Shown: in pieces, positions 50,685 through 57,854 of the stretch
Layout: every line of letters starts with the position of its first letter
Numbering within the stretch: the stretch's first letter is position 1
NCBI GenBank assembly: GCA_046328715.1
Contig: JAXLWB010000052.1
Coordinates: 1-64,000, forward strand
DNA: 64,000 bases
Source: JAXLWB01 sp046328715
GTDB taxonomy: Bacteria; Chloroflexota; Anaerolineae; Caldilineales; Caldilineaceae
Direction of reading: 5' to 3'
Translations under genes and position numbers: made by a program
Notes under the pieces: generated by a model
The model's input: only the letters and a program-made list of their open reading frames with translations
What the model was told of the DNA's origin: nothing
Database searches by the model: none

Positions 50685-50996
50685 ATGCTTGAAATACTCA
50701 ATGAAATTGATACCTGGCGCAGTCAAGGCAAAAAAGTCGCATTGGCAACGGTGATCAAAGCCTATGGCTCCTCGCCCCGCCCGCTTGGCTCCAAGATGGC
50801 TGTGTCGGATAAGGGCGAAATGGTGGGCTCGGTCAGCGGCGGCTGTGTAGAGGGTGCTGTTGTTGAAGAATCGCTGCAAGTGATCAAAAGTGGTAAACCC
50901 AAGTTGATCGAGTATGGCATTGGCGACGAATTTGCCGCCAGCGTCGGCCTGGCCTGTGGCGGCATCATCCACGTCTTCGTGGAGCAAGTGCAGTAA
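50685..50996 (+). CDS. Stand-alone XdhC_CoxI N-terminal domain protein
   Basis: One 103-residue XdhC_CoxI domain: LATVIKAYGSSPRPLGSKMAVSDKG (key part GSSPRPLGSKM, about 29-39), then GSVSGGCVEGAVVEES with the conserved Cys, and a C-terminal GLACGGIIHVFVEQ with a second conserved Cys. This is the half missing from the XdhC-like protein at 18052-18783. XdhC proteins bind and sulfurate molybdenum cofactor for xanthine/CO dehydrogenase-type enzymes. The start at 50685 follows ATAGGAGAAAAACG, a strong ribosome-binding site. No hydroxylase gene nearby. The two halves may act as a split XdhC; this is inference. Confidence 0.87.
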   Translation: MLEILNEIDTWRSQGKKVALATVIKAYGSSPRPLGSKMAVSDKGEMVGSVSGGCVEGAVVEESLQVIKSGKPKLIEYGIGDEFAASVGLACGGIIHVFVEQVQ

Positions 50997-51008
50997 CGAT
51001 TAGGAATA

Positions 51009-51057
51009 AGTAGGACAGTAGGACAGTGGGACAGTATAACTGACTTACTGTCCTACT
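51009..51057. repeat. Word-type palindrome (GTAGGACAGTAGGACAGTGGG)
   Basis: AGTAGGACAGTAGGACAGTG (51009-51028) and GGACAGTA are mirrored in part by TTACTGTCCTACT (51045-51057). Same words as at 28100-28168. Confidence 0.78.
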
Positions 51058-51077
51058 GGATTTACAAGGAGCCGAAT

Positions 51078-51935
51078 ATGCAACGGGTGACCGGCATCGG
51101 TGGTGTTTTCTTCAAGACTGAACAGCCGAAAGAACTCCAGGCGTGGTATCAGAAACATCTCGGCCTGCCCGCCGACGAAGAGGGGACGGTGATTTTCCGT
51201 TGGCGTGAATACGGATCGTCATTCCGCCTTGCGACCACGGTTTGGGCACCTTTTCCAACAGATACCGACTATTTTGGTCCTGGCCAGAACCAACTGATGG
51301 TCAACTATCGGGTGGACAATCTACGGGAGATGCTGGCGCAACTGCGAGAATCGGGCGTTGAGGTGCTGGATCGCGTTGAGGAAACCAAGTATGGCATCTT
51401 CGGCTGGATCGTTGATCCAGCGGGCAACCGGGTGGAGCTTTGGCAACCTCCTGCCTATGAAGTGCCTACTGCCGAAACGGTGATCATCGATCGCTCTGCT
51501 CCAGTGTCTTTACGGGAAGTGACCAAGGAAAATCTGCGTGACGTGATGCGACTATCGGTTGGCGATCATCAGCAGGGGTTTGTGGCGTCAAATGCGGTCT
51601 CCTTGGCCCAAGCGCATTTTGAAGAGTACTCCTGGTACCGGGCGGTCTATGCTGACGAAACGCCGGTGGGATTTGTCATGATTGCCGATCGCCCTGAAAT
51701 TCCCGAATATTATCTCTGGCGCTTTATGATCGACAAGCGCTATCAGCACCTCGGCTTTGGCAAACAGGCAATCCAACTGCTGATTGAGCACGTTCGCACC
51801 CGTCCCAAAGCCACCGAGTTACTGGTAAGCTGTGTTCCGGGCGACGGTAGTCCTTGTCCCTTCTATCAGAAACTCGGTTTTGTCCACACGGGTAACGAGC
51901 ATGACGGTGAAATGGAGATGAAACTGACGCTGTGA
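51078..51935 (+). CDS. Fusion of a glyoxalase/VOC domain and a GNAT acetyltransferase
   Basis: Two domains in 285 residues. Residues 1-120 are a VOC (glyoxalase/bleomycin-resistance type) domain: ITGIGGVFFKT-like start (TGIGGVFFKTEQPKELQAWY), NQLMVNYRVDNLREMLAQL and WIVDPAGNRVELWQPP, with the metal-ligand Glu at VELW. Residues about 137-285 are a GNAT domain: VSLREVTKENLRDVMRLSV, PVGFVMIADRPE, LWRFMIDKRYQHLGFGKQAI (the acetyl-CoA motif Q/R-x2-G-x-G/A) and FYQKLGFVHTGN. Each half is of normal size. Both types are common in drug or toxin resistance, so one protein may modify and bind a toxic compound. The ATG at 51078 follows AAGGAGCCGAAT. Confidence 0.9.
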   Translation: MQRVTGIGGVFFKTEQPKELQAWYQKHLGLPADEEGTVIFRWREYGSSFRLATTVWAPFPTDTDYFGPGQNQLMVNYRVDNLREMLAQLRESGVEVLDRVEETKYGIFGWIVDPAGNRVELWQPPAYEVPTAETVIIDRSAPVSLREVTKENLRDVMRLSVGDHQQGFVASNAVSLAQAHFEEYSWYRAVYADETPVGFVMIADRPEIPEYYLWRFMIDKRYQHLGFGKQAIQLLIEHVRTRPKATELLVSCVPGDGSPCPFYQKLGFVHTGNEHDGEMEMKLTL

Positions 51936-52100
51936 AAAAAGATCGCTAGGAATCCTAGCCGACTTTACCGTACATATCTGCGACGTCACAGGAGAATTCA
52001 TTGGCCGTTGATTGGCAACAAACTAGCCTGGTCGTTTTGGTGTCATCGCCTGCCTATTCCGTGCTAGGGTCGTCGTCAAGTTAGCTGTTATATCAAGTTT

Positions 52101-52154
52101 AGAGCCGTAAGCATCAGCGCATGGAGTAACCCTTACGCTGATGCTTACGGCTCT
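52101..52154. repeat. Perfect 19-bp inverted repeat (AGAGCCGTAAGCATCAGCG)
   Basis: AGAGCCGTAAGCATCAGCG (52101-52119) is mirrored exactly by CGCTGATGCTTACGGCTCT (52136-52154). A diverged relative lies at 8505-8552. It sits just upstream of the tetR promoter. Confidence 0.85.
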
Positions 52155-52169
52155 GTTGTATTCTGCCTA

Positions 52170-52198
52170 TTGACAAGTGAGTATTTTGGGTGTATTTT
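52170..52198 (+). promoter_or_regulatory. Promoter of the tetR-phosphotransferase operon
   Basis: TTGACA (52170-52175), a 17-bp spacer and TATTTT (52193-52198), 35 bp before the tetR start codon. Confidence 0.75.
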
Positions 52199-52201
52199 AT
52201 G

Positions 52202-52215
52202 AACGAACGTTCGTT
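52202..52215. promoter_or_regulatory. TetR operator: perfect 14-bp palindrome AACGAACGTTCGTT
   Basis: The palindrome begins 3 bp after the -10 box and covers the expected transcription start. A TetR-family gene starts 18 bp further on. Sequence and place fit an autorepression operator. Confidence 0.75.
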
Positions 52216-52232
52216 ATTATATTGTTAAACTT

Positions 52233-52835
52233 ATGAAAACAGAAGCAAAACAAAGCAAAGGACAACAGACGCGAAGTCAACTAGTGGAGGTGGCCTTTGA
52301 ACAGTTTACTCACAATGGCTTTCATGGCACCTCAATGCGCAAAATTGCGGATGAGGCCGGGTTGGCCTTGGGTGGAATCTACAATCACTTTGCCAGCAAG
52401 GATGAGATCTTTAACGCAGTATTGCTTGCCTATCACCCTATATTTGTCATCATTCCTCAGTTGGCGGCTGGTCAAGGGCGCAATGGTGAGGATCTGTTGC
52501 GGGATGCTGCACATCGTTTCTATCAAGCGGTTCAGGCCCAACCTGGTCTACTCAATCTGCTCTTCGTTGAGTTGATCGAATGTCAGGGAAAGCATCTCGC
52601 CGAGTTTATGAAGGTGTTATTGCCAACAGCACTGCAATTTGGCCAGAGACTGGCGACCAGCGAGGATGTGGTTTCGGATTCCTCACCAGCGATGATCATC
52701 CGGGTCTTTATCGGGATGTTGATCGGCTACATTCTTACTGATTCCATCTTGGGCCGTGTTGAGTCTGTAGCGTTTTCTAGCGGCTCCTTGGATGATTTTC
52801 TTGACTTGGCCCTGCATGGGTTGTTGAAAAAGTAA
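52233..52835 (+). CDS. TetR family transcriptional repressor
   Basis: A 200-residue TetR regulator. The N-terminal HTH covers about 10-56: RSQLVEVAFEQFTHNGFHGT, SMRKIADEAGLALGGIYNHFASKDEIF (recognition helix around LALGGIYNHFASK). The C-terminal helical half (about 70-200) is a ligand pocket of unknown specificity. A perfect palindrome over the promoter start site marks its probable operator. The downstream PEP-synthase/rifampin-phosphotransferase-like gene starts 9 bp after its stop and so is under the same control. A drug-like ligand that lifts repression is the simplest reading. Start ATG 52233 lacks a clear ribosome-binding site. Confidence 0.92.
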   Translation: MKTEAKQSKGQQTRSQLVEVAFEQFTHNGFHGTSMRKIADEAGLALGGIYNHFASKDEIFNAVLLAYHPIFVIIPQLAAGQGRNGEDLLRDAAHRFYQAVQAQPGLLNLLFVELIECQGKHLAEFMKVLLPTALQFGQRLATSEDVVSDSSPAMIIRVFIGMLIGYILTDSILGRVESVAFSSGSLDDFLDLALHGLLKK

Positions 52836-52844
52836 GGATACTCT

Positions 52845-55523
52845 ATGACTGCTCTCTCTCCACTGATTCTGCCCTTTGACTCACCAGAGGCATCGTTGGC
52901 CTTGGTTGGCGGCAAAGGGGCTAATTTGTCGATTCTCTCGCGGGCGGGATTTCCCGTGCCGGGCGGCTTTCTGGTGACCACCGAGGCCTATTGTTGCTTT
53001 GTGTCGGAAAACCGATTAGGTGAAGCGATTGATGAAGCACTGGCCACTGTTCAGCCTGACAACCCAGCCAGCCTCGAAGCGACCTCAACGACGATTCGCC
53101 AGCGCTTTATGAGCGGGGCGATGCCAGAAATGTTGCGCTCACAATTGCTTGTTGCCTATGAAAAGATTGGACACCCGCCCGTGGCGGTACGCTCTTCTGC
53201 CACTGCCGAGGATCTGCCGGATATGTCCTTTGCTGGCCAGCAGGATACCTATCTTAATATCATCGGTGAGGATGCGTTGGTCAAGGCTGTGATCAGCTGT
53301 TGGGGCAGCTTGTGGACTGCGCGGGCGATCGGCTACCGGGCGCGCAACTCCATCGATCATATGCATGTGTCGCTCTCGGTCGTGGTACAGGAGATGGTGC
53401 AGAGCGAAGCTTCAGGCGTCCTCTTTACCGCCAATCCACTCAACGGCAAACGCACGGAAACCGTGATCGACGCAACCTTGGGCTTGGGTGAAGCGCTGGT
53501 TTCGGGACAGGTGGAGCCAGACCACTATATCGTCGAAACCAGGAGCCGCAAAATCCTCCGCAAAACGCTCGGCGCAAAGGCACTGACGATTGTTGGCAGC
53601 GAAGGTGGTGGCACCAACACGATTCATGAGTCGGCTGCCGACCGCCAAGCCATTCCCGACTCTGTCATTGCTGAGCTGGCTGCCCTAGGTCAACGGGTCG
53701 CCGAGCATTATCACTTTCCGCAGGATATTGAATGGGGTTGGACCAAGGGCAAACTTTATCTGTTACAGGCACGGCCGATCACCTCGCTCTTCCCTTTGCC
53801 GGTGGGAGCCCAGAGTGACCCACCTTGGATCATGTTCTCCTTCGGTGCTGTGCAAGGCATGCTCGACCCGATGACGCCATTGGGGCGCGATACGATGTCT
53901 GGCATCTTAGGTGGAATTCCACGCCTGGGAGGGATCAATCTGGAACTCGATGATGCACCGCTGATCCGAACTGCAGGTGAACGACTGTGGATTCGTATTG
54001 ACACCTTATTGGGCAATCAGCTTGGGCGCAAAGCGATTCGAGGAGCTTTAGATGTCATCGAGCCAAGTGCTGGGCAGGCAGTAGATCAATTGTTACGTGA
54101 CGCTCGTCTTTCACAGGAGGTTGGTCTACCGCAGCCAGATACGTTCCTACGCTTTGGGCGGGCAGCTTCGAGAATTGTTCCCAAGATTGTGGGCGTGCTG
54201 ATCGACCCCAGGACCAAGCGCCAAGAGGCACAGCAGCGTATCGAAGCGTTCCTGGCCGAGATTCAACAGCAGATGGACCAGGCTTCGACGTTGGCTGAGA
54301 AGGTAACGGTCTATGCCAACACGGCACAGGCTGGCTTTTCACGGCTGATTCCCTACCTGGGTCCTTGCTTGGCGGTGGGTATGATCACCTTTAACCGCTT
54401 GCTGGCACTTTCCCGGCAGTATCTCGATAACAACCGATCGTTGCTCGAAGTTACACGCGGCTTGCCTAATAATGTGACCACGGAGATGGATCTAATTCTT
54501 TGGGAAACAGCCCGCAAAATCAAAGCAGACGCAGTGGCGAATGCGGCGATGAGCCAACAGGAGCCAGCCACACTCGCCGAACAATATCTTGCCCGCACCC
54601 TGCCAGCGACGGCGCAGCGTGCAATTACAGCCTTTATGCAGCGTTATGGCATGCGTGGGCTGGCCGAGATTGATCTGGGGCGACCGCGCTGGCGTGAGAA
54701 TCCAATCCAAGTGATGCAGATGGTACAAAATTACCTGCGCATCGACGATCCCGAACTCGCCCCCGATGCCATCTTCAAAAAGGGCGAACAGGCAGCAGAG
54801 CAGGCAATTGCGACACTAGTGGCAGCGGTCGAACGGAGCGAGCGTGGGGTGGTCAAGGCTCAGGTGGTACGCTTTTTGGCAAGCCGCATGCGTGAACTAT
54901 TGGGCCTGCGTGAAACGCCCAAGTTTATGATGGTGCGTCTGATGGGGATTATGCGCCAAGGGTTTCTGCAAAGTGGCGCTGAGTTGGTGCAAAAGGGTGT
55001 TCTTGAAAGCGCGGATGACCTCTTCTTTCTTCACTATAAGGAGCTTCTCGCCCTTGCTAACAACTATGCCATTGATTGGAAGGCGTTGGTTGCCGAGCGT
55101 AGGGCACTTTATGCGCGAGAAAAACTACGCCGCCAGATCCCACGTTTGTTAGTAGGCGATGGTCAAGCTTTCTATGATGGGGTACGTTCAAAGCAAAGTG
55201 CAAAAGATGGCGTGCTGATTGGCAGCCCTGTGTCACCTGGCGTGGTTGAGGGAGCAGTGCGCGTTGTCTTCGACCCACATCACGCCGATCTGCAACCTGG
55301 CGAAATTTTGGTCTGCCCTGGCACCGATCCCGCCTGGACGCCACTCTTTCTGGCTGCGGGCGGCTTGGTGATGGAAGTGGGCGGTTTGATGACTCATGGC
55401 TCGGTTGTTGCGCGCGAGTACGGCATCCCTGCCGTGGTCGGAGTAGAAGATGTTACTCAACGCTTGAAAACCGGACAACGCATTCGTGTGGATGGCTCTA
55501 CAGGTGAGGTTGCGATTTTGTAG
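52845..55523 (+). CDS. Rifampin phosphotransferase-like PEP-synthase/PPDK family enzyme
   Basis: An 892-residue enzyme. N-terminal ATP-grasp (about 15-325): LVGGKGANLSILSRAGFPVP, VAVRSSATAEDLPDMSFAGQQ, SGVLFTANPLNG and DIEWGWTKGKLYLLQARPI. A middle helical domain (about 330-780) follows, then a C-terminal swivelling phosphohistidine domain with CPGTDPAWTPLFLAAGGLV and the catalytic His in GGLMTHGSVVAREYGIPAVVG (His about 850; the string is quoted here as GGLMTHGSVVAREYGIP). It lacks the PEP-binding TIM barrel of PEP synthase, and length, order and the terminal motif match rifampin phosphotransferase (Rph), which phosphorylates rifampin using ATP and water. Co-transcribed with tetR; AAGGA precedes the ATG. 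Substrate unproved. Confidence 0.85.
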   Translation: MTALSPLILPFDSPEASLALVGGKGANLSILSRAGFPVPGGFLVTTEAYCCFVSENRLGEAIDEALATVQPDNPASLEATSTTIRQRFMSGAMPEMLRSQLLVAYEKIGHPPVAVRSSATAEDLPDMSFAGQQDTYLNIIGEDALVKAVISCWGSLWTARAIGYRARNSIDHMHVSLSVVVQEMVQSEASGVLFTANPLNGKRTETVIDATLGLGEALVSGQVEPDHYIVETRSRKILRKTLGAKALTIVGSEGGGTNTIHESAADRQAIPDSVIAELAALGQRVAEHYHFPQDIEWGWTKGKLYLLQARPITSLFPLPVGAQSDPPWIMFSFGAVQGMLDPMTPLGRDTMSGILGGIPRLGGINLELDDAPLIRTAGERLWIRIDTLLGNQLGRKAIRGALDVIEPSAGQAVDQLLRDARLSQEVGLPQPDTFLRFGRAASRIVPKIVGVLIDPRTKRQEAQQRIEAFLAEIQQQMDQASTLAEKVTVYANTAQAGFSRLIPYLGPCLAVGMITFNRLLALSRQYLDNNRSLLEVTRGLPNNVTTEMDLILWETARKIKADAVANAAMSQQEPATLAEQYLARTLPATAQRAITAFMQRYGMRGLAEIDLGRPRWRENPIQVMQMVQNYLRIDDPELAPDAIFKKGEQAAEQAIATLVAAVERSERGVVKAQVVRFLASRMRELLGLRETPKFMMVRLMGIMRQGFLQSGAELVQKGVLESADDLFFLHYKELLALANNYAIDWKALVAERRALYAREKLRRQIPRLLVGDGQAFYDGVRSKQSAKDGVLIGSPVSPGVVEGAVRVVFDPHHADLQPGEILVCPGTDPAWTPLFLAAGGLVMEVGGLMTHGSVVAREYGIPAVVGVEDVTQRLKTGQRIRVDGSTGEVAIL

Positions 55524-55567
55524 GATGTAGGGTGAAGTAGAGCTGGCCAATCGCATTCTTCGACAGT

Positions 55568-55642
55568 TGTCATTCTGAGGAGCGGCTGTTTGCGACGAAG
55601 AATCTGGGTTGGACAATGCAAGATTCTTCGCTCAGAATGACA
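55568..55642. repeat. TGTCATTCTGA-type inverted-repeat element
   Basis: TGTCATTCTGA (55568-55578) and GCGACGAAGAATCT are mirrored by AGATTCTTCGCTCAGAATGACA (55621-55642; first twenty bases AGATTCTTCGCTCAGAATGA). This word family is also at 59339-59478. Confidence 0.8.
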
Positions 55643-55698
55643 CGTCTAGCAAGTTACAAAATATCTAATTGCAATGTGGCTACACATCGCGCAATATG

Positions 55699-56796
55699 CT
55701 ATTTAACTTCGCTTTGCAGGATGTAATCGCTCGGCGTCACGCTGCCGCCGATGGGCTCGATGCTGATGGCGACCAATTGGAGATTGCCGGCACTGCGAGA
55801 GAGCGAAAATTCACGCCATACGTTAGTCTCATCCAATTGCGTCGTGAAGACCGCAACAGGGACGCTACGCCCTGAATTGTCAACAAACCAGAGTTGGAAG
55901 GTCTTGTCAGAGGGCAACAAAGGTAGCCCTGTCGCAAAGAGTGCGGCTACATTGCCTGTCACATAGACACCTGCACGTGCTGCTTCAGTTCCGTTGCGAG
56001 TGTTCAACTGATAACTCGAGTCCGCCGTCGTCATCACCTGAACTTGGTGTTGGGCCTGCGTCACCTGTTGGCTTAACTGTTGCTGTTGGCTGCTGATCGT
56101 CTGATTTTGAGAGAGCAAGCTTTGCTCTGATTTTTGCAGTTCCTCTTTTTCAACCAGTAGTTGGCTGTTCGTCGCCAACAGTGCATCAAACTTGCCGTCC
56201 TTCAAGTCCACTTGTTCCAACGCTCGATCCAACTGGCGATTGAGGAGCAAACCAACCGCTGCCATGATCAGCAGCGCGATGAGTGCAGTCACCGCCGCAA
56301 TCTGCCAGAGACGTAGCGTTAACCGACGTTGGCGCACGACTTGAGCGACCTTCGGGGCCGTACGCTCAGTCTGCTGCGGTCGATAGGGCATGATCGCATA
56401 GGTGACAGCCGGCTCCGCAGCGTGCCCATTGTTTGCACTATGCCCGTTGCTCCCATTAGGCCCACCGTTATGTCCGTTGTTGCCATGATAACCAAAGGGT
56501 TGGATGGCGCTTGAGATGGTGTAGGTTGAGATCTCGCGCTCAGCTTCAGCGGGTGCATCCAAGCGAGCGATCATGAGCACAGAGCGGCGGATGTTGGGTG
56601 GGGGCGCCACTGGTTGGGTGACGTAGGCAAGTTGCGATGCCTTGTGGTCGAGTTTTTCCAGCTTCGCCAGAAAGTCACGCTGTTGCTGGATATAGCTTTC
56701 GACCAGAAGGGACTCTTCTTGATCCAGCGCTCCTAATACATAGGCAGGCAGGAGCGCTTCAATTTCCTGATGCTTGGTCTCATTGGCACGCGTCAC
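55699..56796 (-). CDS. RskA-type membrane anti-sigma factor
   Basis: A 365-residue protein. The N-terminal anti-sigma domain opens with IEALLPAYVLGALDQEESLL (about 12-31), the RskA pattern without zinc-binding HxxxCxxC. A Gly/Asn/His-rich low-complexity linker (about 95-125; HGNNGHNGGPNGSNGHS) follows, then one transmembrane helix (about 168-190), a Gln-rich coiled coil (about 195-250), and an extracytoplasmic RskA C-terminal beta domain (about 265-365; AGVYVTGNVAALFATGLPLL, TFQLWFVDNSGRSVPVAVF, VAISIEPIGGS). It overlaps the ECF sigma stop by 4 bp (ATGA), so it is the cognate anti-sigma. Release probably needs cleavage outside and inside the membrane, as in other RskA systems. Confidence 0.9.
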   Translation of the reverse strand: MTRANETKHQEIEALLPAYVLGALDQEESLLVESYIQQQRDFLAKLEKLDHKASQLAYVTQPVAPPPNIRRSVLMIARLDAPAEAEREISTYTISSAIQPFGYHGNNGHNGGPNGSNGHSANNGHAAEPAVTYAIMPYRPQQTERTAPKVAQVVRQRRLTLRLWQIAAVTALIALLIMAAVGLLLNRQLDRALEQVDLKDGKFDALLATNSQLLVEKEELQKSEQSLLSQNQTISSQQQQLSQQVTQAQHQVQVMTTADSSYQLNTRNGTEAARAGVYVTGNVAALFATGLPLLPSDKTFQLWFVDNSGRSVPVAVFTTQLDETNVWREFSLSRSAGNLQLVAISIEPIGGSVTPSDYILQSEVK

Positions 56797-57419
56797 GCTG
56801 GCTCCTTCTGCTCTTGTCGGAGTGCCGGAGCAACAGCGTTCAAGCGTTCAATGCCATCGGTGATCAGCGTTTTGACCCAGTTTGCCGATAAATTGACATA
56901 ATTAGCGATCTCCTGGGCGGTCATGCCAGCAAAGTAAGTCAAGGACAGGCTGACTCGCTGATCTTCCGACATAGCCTGGAAGGTCTTACAGACGGTCTGG
57001 CGTTGATTTTGCAGGCTCTTGTCTGTAAAGTCGACCAGAAGTTGCGATGGAAAATCGTAGGGCGTGTTTGTGGTCAGCGGCGAACGTGCCTGCTGACAGA
57101 TTCTGTCTTGCAAACTTGTTCGCTGTTGTGAATTACGTAAGGTCCAGCGCAGAGCGTCTAGGCTCCGTTGTCGAGCGACGTGGTAAAGCCAAGCGGCAAC
57201 CTCAGTTTCATGCGAAATGGATTCTGCCTGGCCCCAGACTTGAAGAAAGGTCTCTTGCAAAATCTCATCAGCTAAAGCATGATCCTGGACAATATGCAGG
57301 ATAAGTCCGTAAACCACCTCTGCATGCTTGTCATAAAACATTTCGAAACTGCGCAAATCTCGCTGGATGATACGGTTGAGCAATTGCTCATCGGTAGGGT
57401 ATCGATCTTGTGTAAGCAT
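56793..57419 (-). CDS. ECF-type sigma factor (SigK-like)
   Basis: About 208 residues. Region 2: FEMFYDKHAEVVYGLILHIV, DEILQETFLQVWGQAESI and VAAWLYHVARQRSLDALRW. Region 4: LSLTYFAGMTAQEIANYVNL and SANWVKTLITDGIERL, with a diverged recognition helix (WVKT where many ECFs have VKSR). I take the ATG at 57419 (MLTQDRYP). A TTG three codons earlier (57428) has GAGGA four bases before it and is an alternative. Its stop overlaps the RskA-type gene (ATGA). Together they form an ECF41/SigK-RskA-like module responding to an envelope signal. Confidence 0.9.
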   Translation of the reverse strand: MLTQDRYPTDEQLLNRIIQRDLRSFEMFYDKHAEVVYGLILHIVQDHALADEILQETFLQVWGQAESISHETEVAAWLYHVARQRSLDALRWTLRNSQQRTSLQDRICQQARSPLTTNTPYDFPSQLLVDFTDKSLQNQRQTVCKTFQAMSEDQRVSLSLTYFAGMTAQEIANYVNLSANWVKTLITDGIERLNAVAPALRQEQKEPA

Positions 57420-57428
57420 GGGTGACAA

Positions 57429-57751
57429 TGAATCCTCAATGTGTAAGGAAACGAACGTCCTATATAGTTTCTATTATTTTATGATTTTTGTCAAGCACCG
57501 ATTCGCTGAATATTGATTTCCTTATCTGGCAATACTTAATTCGATTTTTGATCGTTACGTATAGTAACTTACTTTTATATTATATTAAGTTAATTTTGAT
57601 TGCAAATATGATAAGGCTTGAAGTCTCATTTAACATATGTAAACTTAATTTTGTATGTCACGTAGGGAAACTGAGGAGATGGAGTAAGAAAGGGCAGATT
57701 ACCGATATAGAGTAACCTAGGAATATTGACCTGGGATAGAAAGGGGAGCAA
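57429..57751. other. A/T-rich spacer upstream of the ECF sigma gene
   Basis: Strikingly A/T-rich between about 57470 and 57700 compared with its neighbours. A 75-codon open frame at 57488-57715 is rich in Ile/Leu/Tyr but has no ribosome-binding site, so I do not call it. It must hold the sigma promoter on the minus strand. Confidence 0.5.
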
Positions 57752-57816
57752 CTGAAACGTGATGTGTGAGCCGTGAATTTACGAGCACGATTCACGGACA
57801 CGCATCACGTTTCAAA
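57752..57816. repeat. Near-perfect 27-bp palindrome (GAAACGTGATGTGTG)
   Basis: TGAAACGTGATGTGTGAGCC (57753-57772) and GTGAAT pair with ATTCACGGACACGCATCACG and TTTCA (57790-57814). Located after the MFS gene stop; terminator-like. Confidence 0.78.
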
Positions 57817-57854
57817 CAAACTTATATGAGCAGGCTGCTAACCAACAGCTTCCT

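Noticed and set aside
57450..57458. AACGAACGT, part of the TetR palindrome, upstream of the SigK-like gene
   Set aside because: Only nine of fourteen bases match, which can easily occur by chance.
57488..57715. 75-codon hydrophobic open frame
   Set aside because: It lies in an A/T-rich spacer, has no ribosome-binding site and ends in unrelated polar sequence.
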